Origin: Frankiales bacterium | Lineage (GTDB): Bacteria; Actinomycetota; Actinomycetes; Mycobacteriales; SCTD01 | DNA: 37,665 nt | Reading direction: 5' to 3' | Assembly: GCA_025465135.1 (NCBI GenBank) | Contig: JAODNA010000224.1 | Location: forward strand, 1-37,665 | Shown: positions 14,875-22,833 of the stretch, one piece after another | Layout: every line of letters begins with the position of its first letter | Numbering within the stretch: the first letter of the stretch is position 1 | The notes under the pieces: model-generated | What the model was told of the DNA's origin: nothing | The model's database searches: none | What the model saw: only the letters and a program-made list of their open reading frames with translations | Program-made: the position numbers and the translations under genes

Positions 14875-14972
14875 AGGTAGCGCCCCAGGGCCAGGCCGAC
14901 CGCGGCGGAGCCGACGGCCAGCGGGATGCGGTACCACCACCACGGGAGCCGGGAGCGGCCCTGCCCGGTCAT
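14871..14972 (-). CDS. Tiny membrane protein, 33 aa
   Basis: ATG at 14972; overlaps neighbours on both sides by four bases. Basic N-terminus (MTGQGRSRLPWWWY), then a single helix RIPLAVGSAAVGLALGRYL. Size is at the limit of recognition; the perfect ATGA/GTGA coupling is the main support. Confidence 0.45.
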   Translation of the reverse strand: MTGQGRSRLPWWWYRIPLAVGSAAVGLALGRYL

Positions 14973-15154
14973 CGGGGGACTCGCAGGCCGCGGAACGGCC
15001 GGACGACCCGGGTGCCGTCCGCCCGGCGGATCAGAACGTTCCGCGGACCCTTCCCACGCCAGCCGCGTTCGACGGTCACCAGCTGCCCGCGTTCGAGGTA
15101 GCTGCGGCCGGCGCACGCCCCACGATCCGGCGCCTGCGCGCGCTGCGCGGTCAT
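14969..15154 (-). CDS. Small basic hypothetical protein, 61 aa
   Basis: ATG at 15154. Beta-rich, basic product: YLERGQLVTVERGWRGKGPR, NVLIRRADGTRVVRPFRGLR. The pattern looks like a small KOW/SH3-type barrel of a kind often seen in phage genes and may bind nucleic acid; that is inference from composition and strand pattern. Confidence 0.5.
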   Translation of the reverse strand: MTAQRAQAPDRGACAGRSYLERGQLVTVERGWRGKGPRNVLIRRADGTRVVRPFRGLRVPR

Positions 15155-15561
15155 GCCGGTTCCGGGGCGTACACGTCGAGGACGGCTGCGGCGTCCGGGC
15201 AAGGCCAGACGACCCGCCGGGCGTCGTACGTGCAGGTGCCGCAGGGCGCTGGGTCGCCGTCGTCCATGAACTCCGGGTCCCACCACGCCGCGACCGCGTG
15301 CCGGTCGAGGGTGGCGTCGGCGGCGGCGAGGACGGCGAGGACGTGCGCCGGGTCGTTCGCGGCGATGTGCGCTATGTCCGGGTCGTTCTCGTCCACCCAG
15401 GAACGGACGACGACGGTCTCCTGGTCGGCGCTCTGCCAGACCTCGCGGTCGTCGGCGGACCAGGGGCCGGCCGTCGCTGCCTCTGCGTGCGAACGGCGCT
15501 GGGCGATCTCGACGCGGGCCTGCTCGAGGCGGGTGCCGGCGCTCCCACGGGCGGCCGTCAC
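15151..15561 (-). CDS. DUF6221-like protein, 136 aa
   Basis: GTG at 15561. Family features of actinobacterial DUF6221: an N-terminal helix with an Asp/Glu/Trp patch (TAGPWSADDREVWQ), HIAANDPAHVLAVLAAADAT in the middle (the conserved HIA..DPA.VL block) and a C-terminal Cys pair CGTC with WPCPDAAAV. Function unknown, very common in actinomycete genomes and their prophages. Confidence 0.65.
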   Translation of the reverse strand: MTAARGSAGTRLEQARVEIAQRRSHAEAATAGPWSADDREVWQSADQETVVVRSWVDENDPDIAHIAANDPAHVLAVLAAADATLDRHAVAAWWDPEFMDDGDPAPCGTCTYDARRVVWPCPDAAAVLDVYAPEPA

Positions 15562-16403
15562 GAGTGCCGTCCGGCGTGCTGGCGCAGCCATGCGGCCTGG
15601 CGCTCGAGCTCGGCGGCCGCGCGCTCCGTCGCATCGCCGGCCCGCAGTACGGCGTCGTCGCCGGCAAGGGCGCCGCGCACCGCTGCCGCTACCTGCCGGG
15701 CACGCGCGAGCAGCACCTCGTCGCCCTTGCCGTAGGCCTGCGTCGAGACGCCGCCGAGGGCCTGCTCGAGAAGCTGCAGCCGCTCGCGGTCGACGCGGCT
15801 CGCGTCGGCGTACATCTGGACGTTGCGGCGCGTCTGCTCGAGCTCGGTCTGCGCCGACTCGCGCCCCTTCTCGCGCCCGTTGTCGTACGCCGCGGTCAGC
15901 GCCGCGGCGTTCGGCGTCGACGCGAGGCCGGCGCCAGCCGCGCGGAGCAGACACGCGAGCAGCGACCGGTCGACGAGCGGCCGTTCCGCCTTCTGCCGCA
16001 GGAGCGGTGCGGCGACGGTCTGCGCGAGGCCGCTCTCGCCCTTCGTCTCGAGCAGGCCCCAACTCGCGGGCAGCTCGTCACGGGGGACGACGCCGCGCGG
16101 CGCGACGATCCAGAACCGGTCGACGAGGGCGCACCAGCCCTCGGCCTTCGCCGGGTCGGCCAGCTCGCGGCGCCAGTCGCCGCGGCTCACCTTGACCTCG
16201 AAGGCGTGCAGCTCGTGGCCACGGCTCGGCCACAGGTGCAGCGCGAGCGCGTCGATCGTGCGCGTCGCGGAGAAGCCGGCGGCGTCGCGGACGTGCTCGA
16301 GGTACGCCCACTCCGGGCCGCTGCCGCCCTTGCCGGCGTGCCGCTCCCGCAGCAGGCTGAGGACGGCCGCCTCGGTCCACTTGACCTCGGTCAGGGCGGT
16401 CAC
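15558..16403 (-). CDS. MmcB-like putative nuclease with C-terminal helical extension, 281 aa
   Basis: GTG at 16403 (four-base overlap). Residues 10-110 match the MmcB/DUF-type PD-(D/E)XK fold: helix WTEAAVLSLLRERHA, RTIDALALHLWPSRG with Asp51, HELHAFEVKVSRGDWRRE with Glu69 and Lys71 (the E-x-K catalytic pair), then ALVDRFWIVAPRGVV. MmcB family proteins are predicted DNA-repair nucleases. The last 140 residues are helical, Ala/Arg/Glu-rich and probably a coiled coil, absent from the short family members. In the early operon it may act on replicating phage or host DNA; target unknown. Confidence 0.66.
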   Translation of the reverse strand: MTALTEVKWTEAAVLSLLRERHAGKGGSGPEWAYLEHVRDAAGFSATRTIDALALHLWPSRGHELHAFEVKVSRGDWRRELADPAKAEGWCALVDRFWIVAPRGVVPRDELPASWGLLETKGESGLAQTVAAPLLRQKAERPLVDRSLLACLLRAAGAGLASTPNAAALTAAYDNGREKGRESAQTELEQTRRNVQMYADASRVDRERLQLLEQALGGVSTQAYGKGDEVLLARARQVAAAVRGALAGDDAVLRAGDATERAAAELERQAAWLRQHAGRHS

Positions 16404-16747
16404 GGCCGGGCCTCGGGGGCGGTGCCGCTCGCGAGCGGTCGGCATCGCGTCCACGAGACGTACCAGGGACCGAGGTGCAGGACCGCGTCCTGCCGGCGGT
16501 AGTGGACCGTCGTGCCGTCCGCACCACCGACCCAGGTCGCCTCGTGCGTCCAGCCGACGTCGACCCCGAGCCCCCAGCGGGACCACATGACGCCGGCGCT
16601 CAGCTCCCACTGCTCGGCCTCGCTGCGGTAGTCGCCGCGCTGGTACGCCGGCCCCTTGTTGCCGTCCCACTCGGCCTGCAACCGGTGGACCGTCTCGCCG
16701 TCCTCGTCGGTCGTCCAGAACAGACGCGAGGCCTCCGCGGCGCTCAT
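16400..16747 (-). CDS. Hypothetical protein, 115 aa
   Basis: ATG at 16747 chosen over longer in-frame extensions because it overlaps the preceding stop (16744). Trp-rich, beta-type protein (RLFWTTDEDGETVHRLQAEW, GVMWSRWGLGVDVGWTHEAT, AVLHLGPWYVSWTRC). No recognisable motif. Possibly a small immunity or structural protein; no evidence for either. Confidence 0.53.
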   Translation of the reverse strand: MSAAEASRLFWTTDEDGETVHRLQAEWDGNKGPAYQRGDYRSEAEQWELSAGVMWSRWGLGVDVGWTHEATWVGGADGTTVHYRRQDAVLHLGPWYVSWTRCRPLASGTAPEARP

Positions 16748-16845
16748 GCCGGGCCTCGCTGGTCGCGCCACTCCAGCACCGCGACGACCAGCGCAACCAG
16801 CCCGGCCGTCCACGCCACCGCGCACCGCCACTGCGCGGCCGTCAC
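16744..16845 (-). CDS. Tiny membrane protein, 33 aa
   Basis: GTG at 16845, coupled at both ends by four-base overlaps. A single hydrophobic helix (CAVAWTAGLVALVVAVLEW) and a charged tail RDQRGPA. Unknown function. Confidence 0.45.
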   Translation of the reverse strand: MTAAQWRCAVAWTAGLVALVVAVLEWRDQRGPA

Positions 16846-17378
16846 GCCTCCGCCCCCCGGCCCTCGACCAGCGCCGCGGTCCGCAATGCCGCCCGCGTCA
16901 CCCGCAACGCCGCGTCCGCATCGTCGACCGCCAGCAACTCCTCGAGCCGGCCGAGGGTCATCAGCAACCCGCCGACCGTCACGTGCGGATGCACCCCGCC
17001 CTCGTCCAGCAGCTGCTTGCACTCCGTCATCCGGACCAGCAACGACCGCTTGAACCGGGCCCGCCCGGCCTGCCGCACCACCGTCTCGGCCCGGGCCGCC
17101 GCCACCGCCGCACCCGGGCCGCGCTCGGTCAGCGCCTCCAGCCGCAGCCGGCTGTCGTGGATCTGCCCGTCGACGTCGAGCGCGAGCTGCGTCAACCCGC
17201 GCATCCACCGCAACCGCAGCTCCGGCCGGCGCAGCAACGCGGCGTCCGCCTCGTCGGCCCGGCCCTTCGCCTCCACTGCCACCAGCTGGCACCACAGCGG
17301 CCACGGCAGCTCGAGCAGCCCATTCACCTCCGATGGCGCGGACACCTCCGCCACCCGAGACAGCGCCGGGGCGGTCAC
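16842..17378 (-). CDS. Hypothetical early protein, 178 aa
   Basis: GTG at 17378. Helical protein: LLELPWPLWCQLVAVEAKGR (25-45), LRLRWMRGLTQLALDVDGQI, LRLEALTERGPGAAVAAARA, then RMTECKQLLDEGGVHPHVTV and TLGRLEELLAVDDADAAL. It is likely all-alpha. No known family. Location downstream of the replication genes suggests an early role. Confidence 0.55.
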   Translation of the reverse strand: MTAPALSRVAEVSAPSEVNGLLELPWPLWCQLVAVEAKGRADEADAALLRRPELRLRWMRGLTQLALDVDGQIHDSRLRLEALTERGPGAAVAAARAETVVRQAGRARFKRSLLVRMTECKQLLDEGGVHPHVTVGGLLMTLGRLEELLAVDDADAALRVTRAALRTAALVEGRGAEA

Positions 17379-17662
17379 TGCGCCCACCCGAAGCACGACA
17401 GGCGCTCCGCGTCGAGCTCGTCCGCGGCGTGCCGCAGATCCGCGATCGCCTTGCACAGCGCGTGCTCGACGAGCGCCTCCGGCTGCCCGGGTCGCTGGTG
17501 GTCCTCGAGCGGCACCATCGTCCCGGCCGGGCAGCCATCGACGCGTTCGGCGAGGCTCAGGCCGTTGCGGATCAGCGCCCGGATGTGCCGGGTCTGCACG
17601 TGGTGCCGGCGCCGCGCCGGGCCGGTGGTCGGGTCGGGCTGAGCGGCTGCGGGGGTGCTCAT
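17375..17662 (-). CDS. Hypothetical protein, 95 aa
   Basis: ATG at 17662 overlaps the upstream stop (17659). N-terminal 30 residues are Pro/Gln-rich, then HHVQTRHIRALIRNGLSLAE, followed by VEHALCKAIADLRHAADELD. Basic-helical character in the middle; nothing diagnostic. Confidence 0.52.
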   Translation of the reverse strand: MSTPAAAQPDPTTGPARRRHHVQTRHIRALIRNGLSLAERVDGCPAGTMVPLEDHQRPGQPEALVEHALCKAIADLRHAADELDAERLSCFGWAQ

Positions 17663-18183
17663 CGGGTCGGCTCCTGGGCGCTGTGGGTGTCGGACGTCAT
17701 GGGTGAGCTGAGGCAGCCGTCGCAGGCCGTGCGGTGCGGCGGGTGCGGGCTGTCGGGGCAGTGCGGGCAGCACGGCGCGGAAGGTCGCACTGTCGGGCTG
17801 GGGCTGCTGGTGGGTTGCGACTGGCCGGTGAGGGCGGCGTCGCGGGCGCTCTGTCGGGCGGCGAGCTGCGCGGCGGCTTCGCGGACGGCGGGGGGCATCG
17901 GGACGAGCGGCTGTCCGTCGGCGGTGCAGCCGGTCTGGCGTTCGACGCGGCGCTGCTCGGCTTCGCCGCGCATGGCCCGGTCGTTGAGCAGCGCGGTGGC
18001 GTGGCGGCGGACGTCGGCGAGGGTCGGCGGGTAGGTCGAGGCGGCGCGGTGGTCGAGCAGCGCCTGGTCGCCGATGTCGTCGGGGACGCGCTGCAGGACC
18101 CGTCCCCAGTCGGCGAGCTCGTCGCGGGTGGGGATCCGGCCGAGGGCGCGGGAGGCGAGGGCGGCGAGGGCGGTGGGGGTCAT
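17659..18183 (-). CDS. Probable helicase loader-type replication protein, 174 aa
   Basis: ATG at 18183 overlaps the stop of the DnaD-like gene. The N-terminal 70 residues (ALASRALGRIPTRDELADWG, LLDHRAASTYPPTLADVRRH) resemble the helical repeat of phage G39P-like helicase loaders: a short helical bundle with (Y)PPT(L/I)ADVRR at the end. The C-terminus has a small Cys/His cluster, CCPHCPDSPHPPHRTACDGC, that may bind zinc. Being next to the replication initiator supports a loader role, but similarity is weak by eye. Confidence 0.45.
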   Translation of the reverse strand: MTPTALAALASRALGRIPTRDELADWGRVLQRVPDDIGDQALLDHRAASTYPPTLADVRRHATALLNDRAMRGEAEQRRVERQTGCTADGQPLVPMPPAVREAAAQLAARQSARDAALTGQSQPTSSPSPTVRPSAPCCPHCPDSPHPPHRTACDGCLSSPMTSDTHSAQEPTR

Positions 18184-18953
18184 CGCTGGGCGGCTTCCTG
18201 CTCGGCGATCCAGGCGGCGACGTCGGGGTCGGTGAGCGGGTCGTCGCCGGGGGCGCCATGGGCGGGCTGGATCGACTCGGCGACGAGCTGGTCGAGCAGC
18301 CGCGCGGACAGGCCCTTGCGGCGGAGCTTGGTGAGCCCGGCGGTGATGTGTTCGGGGCGGCTGCCGGCGGTGAGCAGCCGGTGGACGCGGCGTTCGAGGT
18401 CGACGACGACGGTCGCCGGTGGCGGGTCGGTGAGGGCGTCGACGTGGGTGGCCACGAGGGCGGTTGCAGTGGGGGAGGGAGTCGAGGAGCGGGTGCGCGC
18501 GGCGTCGCTCTGCGACGCACACTCCTTCTCCTTCTCCACCTCCTTCTCCACCTCCACTTCCCACTCCGTCGTGGACTGGGTACGCGACTCGGTACGTGAC
18601 TGGTCGTGTACTCGGTCCGAAACTGGTGGGGCGGGGAGGGTGGAGGGCTGCGGCTTCTGGATTCGCTGGTGGCGGTGCCATCCGTGCAGGTGGGCGTAGG
18701 TGCCGCGTCCGGCGCGGTAGACGGTGATGAGACCGCTGGTGGCGATCTCGTCGCGCCATTTCTCGACGTTGCGGGGGCTGATGTCGTCGTGTGGGAAGAC
18801 GGCGCCGATGAGGGCGGCGCCGCTGGCGACGAGCCGTCCGGCGTCGTCGGCGTGAGAAATCATGCCGAGGAAGAGCAGTCGGGCGTCTCGGCCGAGGTCG
18901 ATGAAGCGTTCGTCGGTCCAGATCGAGGGCTTGATGGAGCGGATCCGGGCCAT
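18180..18953 (-). CDS. Phage replication initiator, DnaD/helix-turn-helix type, 257 aa
   Basis: ATG at 18953. The N-terminus MARIRSIKPSIWTDERFIDL and LGRDARLLFLGMISHADDAG is the typical start of actinobacteriophage/prophage replication proteins with a winged-helix domain: R-x-I-KP..W.DE.....S...R.LF.GL...ADD.GR. Then SGAALIGAVFPHDDIS, ISPRNVEKWRDEIATSGLIT and RAGRGTYAHLHGWHRHQRIQ. A charged low-complexity middle (EWEVEVEKEVEKEKE) separates a C-terminal helical part. It would bind the replication origin; the origin itself was not located. Confidence 0.72.
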   Translation of the reverse strand: MARIRSIKPSIWTDERFIDLGRDARLLFLGMISHADDAGRLVASGAALIGAVFPHDDISPRNVEKWRDEIATSGLITVYRAGRGTYAHLHGWHRHQRIQKPQPSTLPAPPVSDRVHDQSRTESRTQSTTEWEVEVEKEVEKEKECASQSDAARTRSSTPSPTATALVATHVDALTDPPPATVVVDLERRVHRLLTAGSRPEHITAGLTKLRRKGLSARLLDQLVAESIQPAHGAPGDDPLTDPDVAAWIAEQEAAQR

Positions 18954-19555
18954 CAGTGGACGCCTGCGGTGGGCTGTGCGCGGGTGCCGTCGCCTTCGAT
19001 GGTGAGGAGGTCGCGGGCGGTCTGCTGGCGGCGTTCGAGCTCGCGCCAGAGGGTGCCGCAGACGTAGGCCCAGCGGTCGTTGATGCCGCGGCGGAGCATG
19101 GTGTCGCGGACGGCGTTGATGACGTCCAGGACGTCGAGGCCGATGGTGCAGAACTGGTCGACGGTGAGCGGCCAGTCGTCGGGTCGGGCGAAGGGCTGGG
19201 CGTTGTGCGGGCTGGTCCAGCGGTTCCACTCGTGGTCGACGAGCCTGCGGTCCTGCTCGAGCAGTTCGCGGTTGCGGCCGGCGATGTCGGCGGCGCGGCG
19301 CATGGCGGCGGCCCAGCGCAGGGCGTCTGCGGCGATGTCGGCGACGATGGGCGCGTCGGGGCTGCTGGCGCTCTTGCCGTTGTTGCAGTCGGCGCAGGCG
19401 GTGACGAGGTTGGTGGGGTCGTCGGTGCCGCCGAGGGCAGTGGGGATGACGTGGTCGACGCTGAGGGTGGTGTCTGGCGCGGCGGCGCCGCAGTAGCGGC
19501 AGGTGTGCCGGTCGCGGCGCAGGACCTCGTAGCGCAGTCGCTTGCTGAGTGCCAT
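18953..19555 (-). CDS. HNH endonuclease-domain protein, 200 aa
   Basis: ATG at 19555. The N-terminal 70 residues are a textbook HNH domain: YEVLRRDRHTCRYCGAAAP, DTTLSVDHVIPTALGGTDDP, NLVTACADCNNGKSAS, with two CxxC zinc knuckles (CRYC, CADC) and the D-H pair. The C-terminal 130 residues are helical with no known domain. Phage HNH proteins act in packaging, homing or host interaction; here it sits right before the replication initiator (1-base stop/start overlap), so packaging is unlikely. Confidence 0.82.
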   Translation of the reverse strand: MALSKRLRYEVLRRDRHTCRYCGAAAPDTTLSVDHVIPTALGGTDDPTNLVTACADCNNGKSASSPDAPIVADIAADALRWAAAMRRAADIAGRNRELLEQDRRLVDHEWNRWTSPHNAQPFARPDDWPLTVDQFCTIGLDVLDVINAVRDTMLRRGINDRWAYVCGTLWRELERRQQTARDLLTIEGDGTRAQPTAGVH

Positions 19556-19562
19556 GCGGGGG

Positions 19563-19787
19563 TCAGTCCTCCGGGGTGTCGAAGAGCGCGGGCTGCCGGG
19601 TGCGCTGGCGGGGGCGGGGTGGGGTGTTGAGGCGGGTGCAGGCGGCTTGCGCGTCGGCTTCGGTGGGGTAGGGGCCGGCGACGGTGGGGCTGGGGTTGGT
19701 GGCGAGGTCTTGGACGACCCACTGCTCGTGGGGGATGGTCTGGCGCTGCACGAAGTAGCGGCCGGTGCTGATGGTCTGGGTGGTCAT
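19563..19787 (-). CDS. Small hypothetical protein, 74 aa
   Basis: ATG at 19787. The product is TGRYFVQRQTIPHEQWVVQD with YPTEADAQAACTRLNTPPRP, a pattern I associate with short DUF-type proteins that have a 'W.V.D......V...Y...ADA...C..LN' repeat-like domain (a small domain for reporting or dimerisation). Ends RQPALFDTPED. Function unknown. Confidence 0.55.
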   Translation of the reverse strand: MTTQTISTGRYFVQRQTIPHEQWVVQDLATNPSPTVAGPYPTEADAQAACTRLNTPPRPRQRTRQPALFDTPED

Positions 19788-20302
19788 GCGGCGGCCTGCA
19801 GCTGCTCGAGCACGTCGGGCGGGATGGCCCAGAGGCCGAGGGCCCCGCGCGCGGGGATTGGTACGGCCAGCACGCGGACGTCCTCGAGCACGAGGTGGTG
19901 CAGGACGGTGCGAGTGCGGCCGCCGGCCTCCTCGTAGCTGCTCTCGCCCCAGGGGCGGCAGCAACCGGTGTCGGGGTGACTGTCGACGAGCTGCGCGACG
20001 GCGATGACGGCGCCGAGGGCGATGACGGGATCGTGCTTGCGGACGCCCTTGTTGCGCAGCCGGCGGATGCTGTCGCGCAGGGCGGTAGCGGCGGCGCGGT
20101 TGGGGACGACGATGTCTCGCGCGCGGTGCAGGACGAGCGCCTCGGCGACGCGGGCGTCGTGCGCGCCGCGGTCCGACCAGCCGAGGCCGGCGTGGATTGC
20201 GAGGGGGCCGCGGTAGGCGGTGCCGCGGGTGCGGTTCTCGACGGTCTTGGCGCCGGTGGCGATGGCCCAGGCCCACGGCTGCCGGACGGTGAGGGCCTTC
20301 AT
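19784..20302 (-). CDS. ASCH domain protein, 172 aa
   Basis: ATG at 20302. The diagnostic ASCH start is present: KALTVRQPWAWAIATGAKTV followed by ENRTRGTAYRGPLAIHAG. Later, DPVIALGAVIAVAQLVDSHP and LALP-type strands (RVLAVPIPARGALGLWAIPP). ASCH domains are RNA/modified-base binding folds related to PUA. In phages they often accompany DUF5131 and ParB-like genes, as here. A regulatory or modified-nucleotide role is possible; exact function unknown. Confidence 0.82.
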   Translation of the reverse strand: MKALTVRQPWAWAIATGAKTVENRTRGTAYRGPLAIHAGLGWSDRGAHDARVAEALVLHRARDIVVPNRAAATALRDSIRRLRNKGVRKHDPVIALGAVIAVAQLVDSHPDTGCCRPWGESSYEEAGGRTRTVLHHLVLEDVRVLAVPIPARGALGLWAIPPDVLEQLQAAA

Positions 20303-21180
20303 GAGTGGTCCTCGCCACCGACGTCAGCAGGCGCCGCGAGCAGGGCGACGGCCTGGTCGGTGCGGATGGTGGCTTCCCAGCAGGGGCCGCAGGCGACGCC
20401 GAGCTTGAGGGTGACTTCGTGGGTGCAGGCGGCGCGAGCCTGGTCGGCGAGGGGGTGGTTCTTGGTGAAGTGCGGGACCCGCTTGGGCTTCGGCCGCTTC
20501 GTGTCGTGGGGGCGGCGCCGGTCAGAGCGGTCGCGGCCGGCCTTGTATCCAGCGCTGATGGTGATCTCGCCGCGGGCGACGGCGGCCTGCTCGGCGGCGG
20601 TGAGGTTGAGCAGGGCGAGGCGCTGGCTGATGTGGCCGACGTTCTTGCCGACGCTGGCGGCGATGGCGTTCATGCTGCGGCCGGCGTCGCGCAGCACCTG
20701 GTAGGCGCGTGCCTCGTCGATGGCGGTGAGGCTGGCGCGTTGCAGGTTCTCGACGAGCATCTTCTCGACGGCGTGGGTGGTGTCCTCGGCGTTGCCGATG
20801 CGGACGGGGACGCGGTGCAGGCCGGCTTGCTGGGCGGCGTGGAGTCGGCGGTGTCCGGCGAGCACGACGTATTGGCCGTCGAGGCGCAGGACGAGGATCG
20901 GTTCGAGGACGCCGTGCTCGTGGATGCTCTGCTGGAGCTGCGCGAGCTCGTCGGGGTCGCCGAGGTCGGTGCGGATGTTGGCGGGGTGGGTGCGCAGGAG
21001 GTGGACGGGCAGCTCGAGCAGGTGATCGCAGCGGGCGGTCGGCTGCTGGCCGGCGAGGGCGCGGAGCCGGTCGTGGGGGATGCCGATGCGGTCGACGACT
21101 TGCTGGGGCGTGGCGCCGTCGCGCAGGAGTCGGAGGGCTTCGGCTTCGAGCTTGTTCTTGAGGTCGGCGTGGGCGGTCAC
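20299..21180 (-). CDS. ParB/Spo0J-like nuclease domain protein, 293 aa
   Basis: GTG at 21180. Residues 55-120 form the ParB N-terminal domain: LLELPVHLLRTHPANIRTDL, ELAQLQQSIHEHGVLEPILV, then YVVLAGHRRLHAAQQAG with the GHRR motif (109-112), the CTP/nucleotide-binding box. ENLQRASLTAIDEARAYQVL (144-163) and the HTH AIAASVGKNVGHISQRLALL (172-191) complete the ParB core. A C-terminal region has Cys residues (ACTHEVTLKLGVACGPCWEA). No ParA partner is seen, so this is more likely a DNA-binding or nuclease-type regulator than a partition protein. Confidence 0.83.
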   Translation of the reverse strand: MTAHADLKNKLEAEALRLLRDGATPQQVVDRIGIPHDRLRALAGQQPTARCDHLLELPVHLLRTHPANIRTDLGDPDELAQLQQSIHEHGVLEPILVLRLDGQYVVLAGHRRLHAAQQAGLHRVPVRIGNAEDTTHAVEKMLVENLQRASLTAIDEARAYQVLRDAGRSMNAIAASVGKNVGHISQRLALLNLTAAEQAAVARGEITISAGYKAGRDRSDRRRPHDTKRPKPKRVPHFTKNHPLADQARAACTHEVTLKLGVACGPCWEATIRTDQAVALLAAPADVGGEDHS

Positions 21181-22241
21181 GTGCGCACCGCCTGGGGGTA
21201 GCCGTCGTGGGTGCGGCCGTCGAGCTCGCGGCCGGCGGACTTCCTCGGGACATGCCTCAGCCAGGCCGAGTCGGGGCCGGGCTGGTCGGCGAAGTAGACG
21301 AGGCGGTCGCTGCGCTCGATGACCTCGGCCCGAGTGACGGGGCGATGGCTGCCCCACTGCTTGAACAGGAAGGGCACGTCGGCGGCGGTGCACTGGTCGC
21401 GGAGGTCGCGGGCCCACTGCGGGTGCATGGGGCGGGCACCTTGTCCGCTCTCGCCGCCGGCGACGACCCAGTCGAGGAAGGCACACCCCTGGGTGCACCG
21501 CTCCATGCCGTGCTGTTGACAGACCGGCTCACCACCGTCGTACTCCGCAGGATCCGGCAGGGCGTAGACCCCGGTCCCGCCACGGCCGGTCAGGTCGACC
21601 GGGCCGAGGAGTGGTTCGGCGCTGATCCATCGGACAGCGGCGGGGGTGCCGAGGAGCGCGGGGATCCGGATGTCGGCCCAGTGCTGGTCCTCGACACTGA
21701 CGCCGATCCAGGCGTTCGGGAGCGGTCGGAGGGCCTCGCCGCGGCGCATGAGGTTCTGGGCCGACTCGACCGCGGCTTCCCGGAGCCGGACGTCCCAGTC
21801 GGGGGAGTCGCACACGGCCTGGTCGAACAGGTCGGCGAACCGGGGCGACGACAGCAGCGACCGCATCCGGGCGTGCCGCTTGGTGAGCAGCTGGAACGTG
21901 TGCTGCGGCGCGAGGGCCATGACGGCGAAGACGCGGGCGATGAACTCGTCGGGGACGTCGGTGTGGAACAGGTCGCTGAGGCTGTTGACGAAGATCCGTC
22001 GCGGCTGCGCCCAGCGCAGCGGCTGGGTGAGGAACCGCTCCGGCCGGATGCTCACGGTGTCGAAGCGGGCCGGGAACGCCTCGAGCATCCTCGGTGAGGT
22101 CTTCGGCGACAGGGCGGCGGCGTGCCGGCGGTTGACCTCGCCGAGGGCGTAGCAGTTGTCGCAGCCGGCGCTGACCTTGGTGCAGCCAACGAGCGGGTTC
22201 CACGTCGCCTGCGCCCACTCGATGCGGGTGCGGTCAGCCAT
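21177..22241 (-). CDS. DUF5131 (phage Gp37/Gp68 family) protein, 354 aa
   Basis: ATG at 22241 chosen: a GGGGGTG ribosome site is at the right distance and ATGGCTGA overlaps the upstream stop; an in-frame GTG lies at 22250. Family hallmark: IEWAQATWNPLVGCTKVSAG then CDNCYALGEVNRRH (a Cys-x6-Cys-x2-Cys cluster, about residues 20-30, radical-SAM-like), RIFVNSLSDLFHTDVPDEFI, FQLLTKRHARM, AWIGVSVEDQHWADIRIPAL, RWISAEPLLGPVDL and WVVAGGESGQGARPM. Biochemistry of the family is not settled. The usual TcmP partner is not seen in the window. Confidence 0.9.
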   Translation of the reverse strand: MADRTRIEWAQATWNPLVGCTKVSAGCDNCYALGEVNRRHAAALSPKTSPRMLEAFPARFDTVSIRPERFLTQPLRWAQPRRIFVNSLSDLFHTDVPDEFIARVFAVMALAPQHTFQLLTKRHARMRSLLSSPRFADLFDQAVCDSPDWDVRLREAAVESAQNLMRRGEALRPLPNAWIGVSVEDQHWADIRIPALLGTPAAVRWISAEPLLGPVDLTGRGGTGVYALPDPAEYDGGEPVCQQHGMERCTQGCAFLDWVVAGGESGQGARPMHPQWARDLRDQCTAADVPFLFKQWGSHRPVTRAEVIERSDRLVYFADQPGPDSAWLRHVPRKSAGRELDGRTHDGYPQAVRT

Positions 22242-22833
22242 GGTGGACACCCCCGCGCGAGTTGCCGCTAGCGCGCGTCGGCCGAGGGCACTCGCAGACG
22301 CCGCCGATCAGCGCCTCGAAGTGCGCGTGGCAGAAGCCGTGGGGCCCGTCGTGGTCGCACGGGCAGTCCTGCGAGCGGTCGTGCTCGATGGCACGGTCGG
22401 CGCTCATCGTGCGCCAGTCCGGCCACGTCCGAGCTTCGTTCTTGGCCTGCTTCGCCTTGATCGCGTCGATGATCTCCTGCGGCTCCCAGCCTGCCCGCCA
22501 CGCGCCGTCGAGCGCGAGGATCACGACGTCGACCCACTCGGTGACGTCGCTCGGGTCCGCCTCGATCTCGGCCAGCTCCTTGCGGATGTGGTCGAGCACA
22601 CCCTTGGTGCGCGGTCCGGGACCGAACGTGCGCTCGCTCCATTCCCGCTGGTGGGCCAGGTGCTCGGCGTCGATGGCCGGCGGCGGGGTCTCGTCGGGCG
22701 GTGTCGGGCTCGGCGTGCGCCCGAGCAACGAGCGGAGCCGACACCGCACGCAGGAGCGGTCATGGCCGCTGTGGTGGCCGTTCCTGTGGTCGGTGAGCGT
22801 CAGCTGATAGGCGCCGGTTGCTGACTCAGGCAT
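22234..22833 (-). CDS. DUF550 dATP/dGTP diphosphohydrolase-type protein, 199 aa
   Basis: ATG at 22833 (ATGCCTGA overlap). The middle, HQREWSERTFGPGPRTKGVL then DHIRKELAEIEADPSDVTEW and VDVVILALDGAWRAGWEPQE, is the conserved DUF550/MazG-like core with the E-x2-E-x-D metal pattern, ending KQAKNEARTWPDW. The C-terminus has a Cys/His-rich tail (DCPCDHDGPHGFCHAHFEAL). These proteins hydrolyse deoxynucleotide triphosphates, which fits phage nucleotide-pool control. N-terminal 45 residues are not conserved. Confidence 0.78.
   Translation of the reverse strand: MPESATGAYQLTLTDHRNGHHSGHDRSCVRCRLRSLLGRTPSPTPPDETPPPAIDAEHLAHQREWSERTFGPGPRTKGVLDHIRKELAEIEADPSDVTEWVDVVILALDGAWRAGWEPQEIIDAIKAKQAKNEARTWPDWRTMSADRAIEHDRSQDCPCDHDGPHGFCHAHFEALIGGVCECPRPTRASGNSRGGVHHG

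Noticed and set aside
20299-21180. ParB partition system for plasmid-like prophage maintenance
   Set aside because: No ParA gene or parS-like repeats are seen and an integrase with a chromosomal junction is present; stand-alone ParB-like proteins are common in phages.
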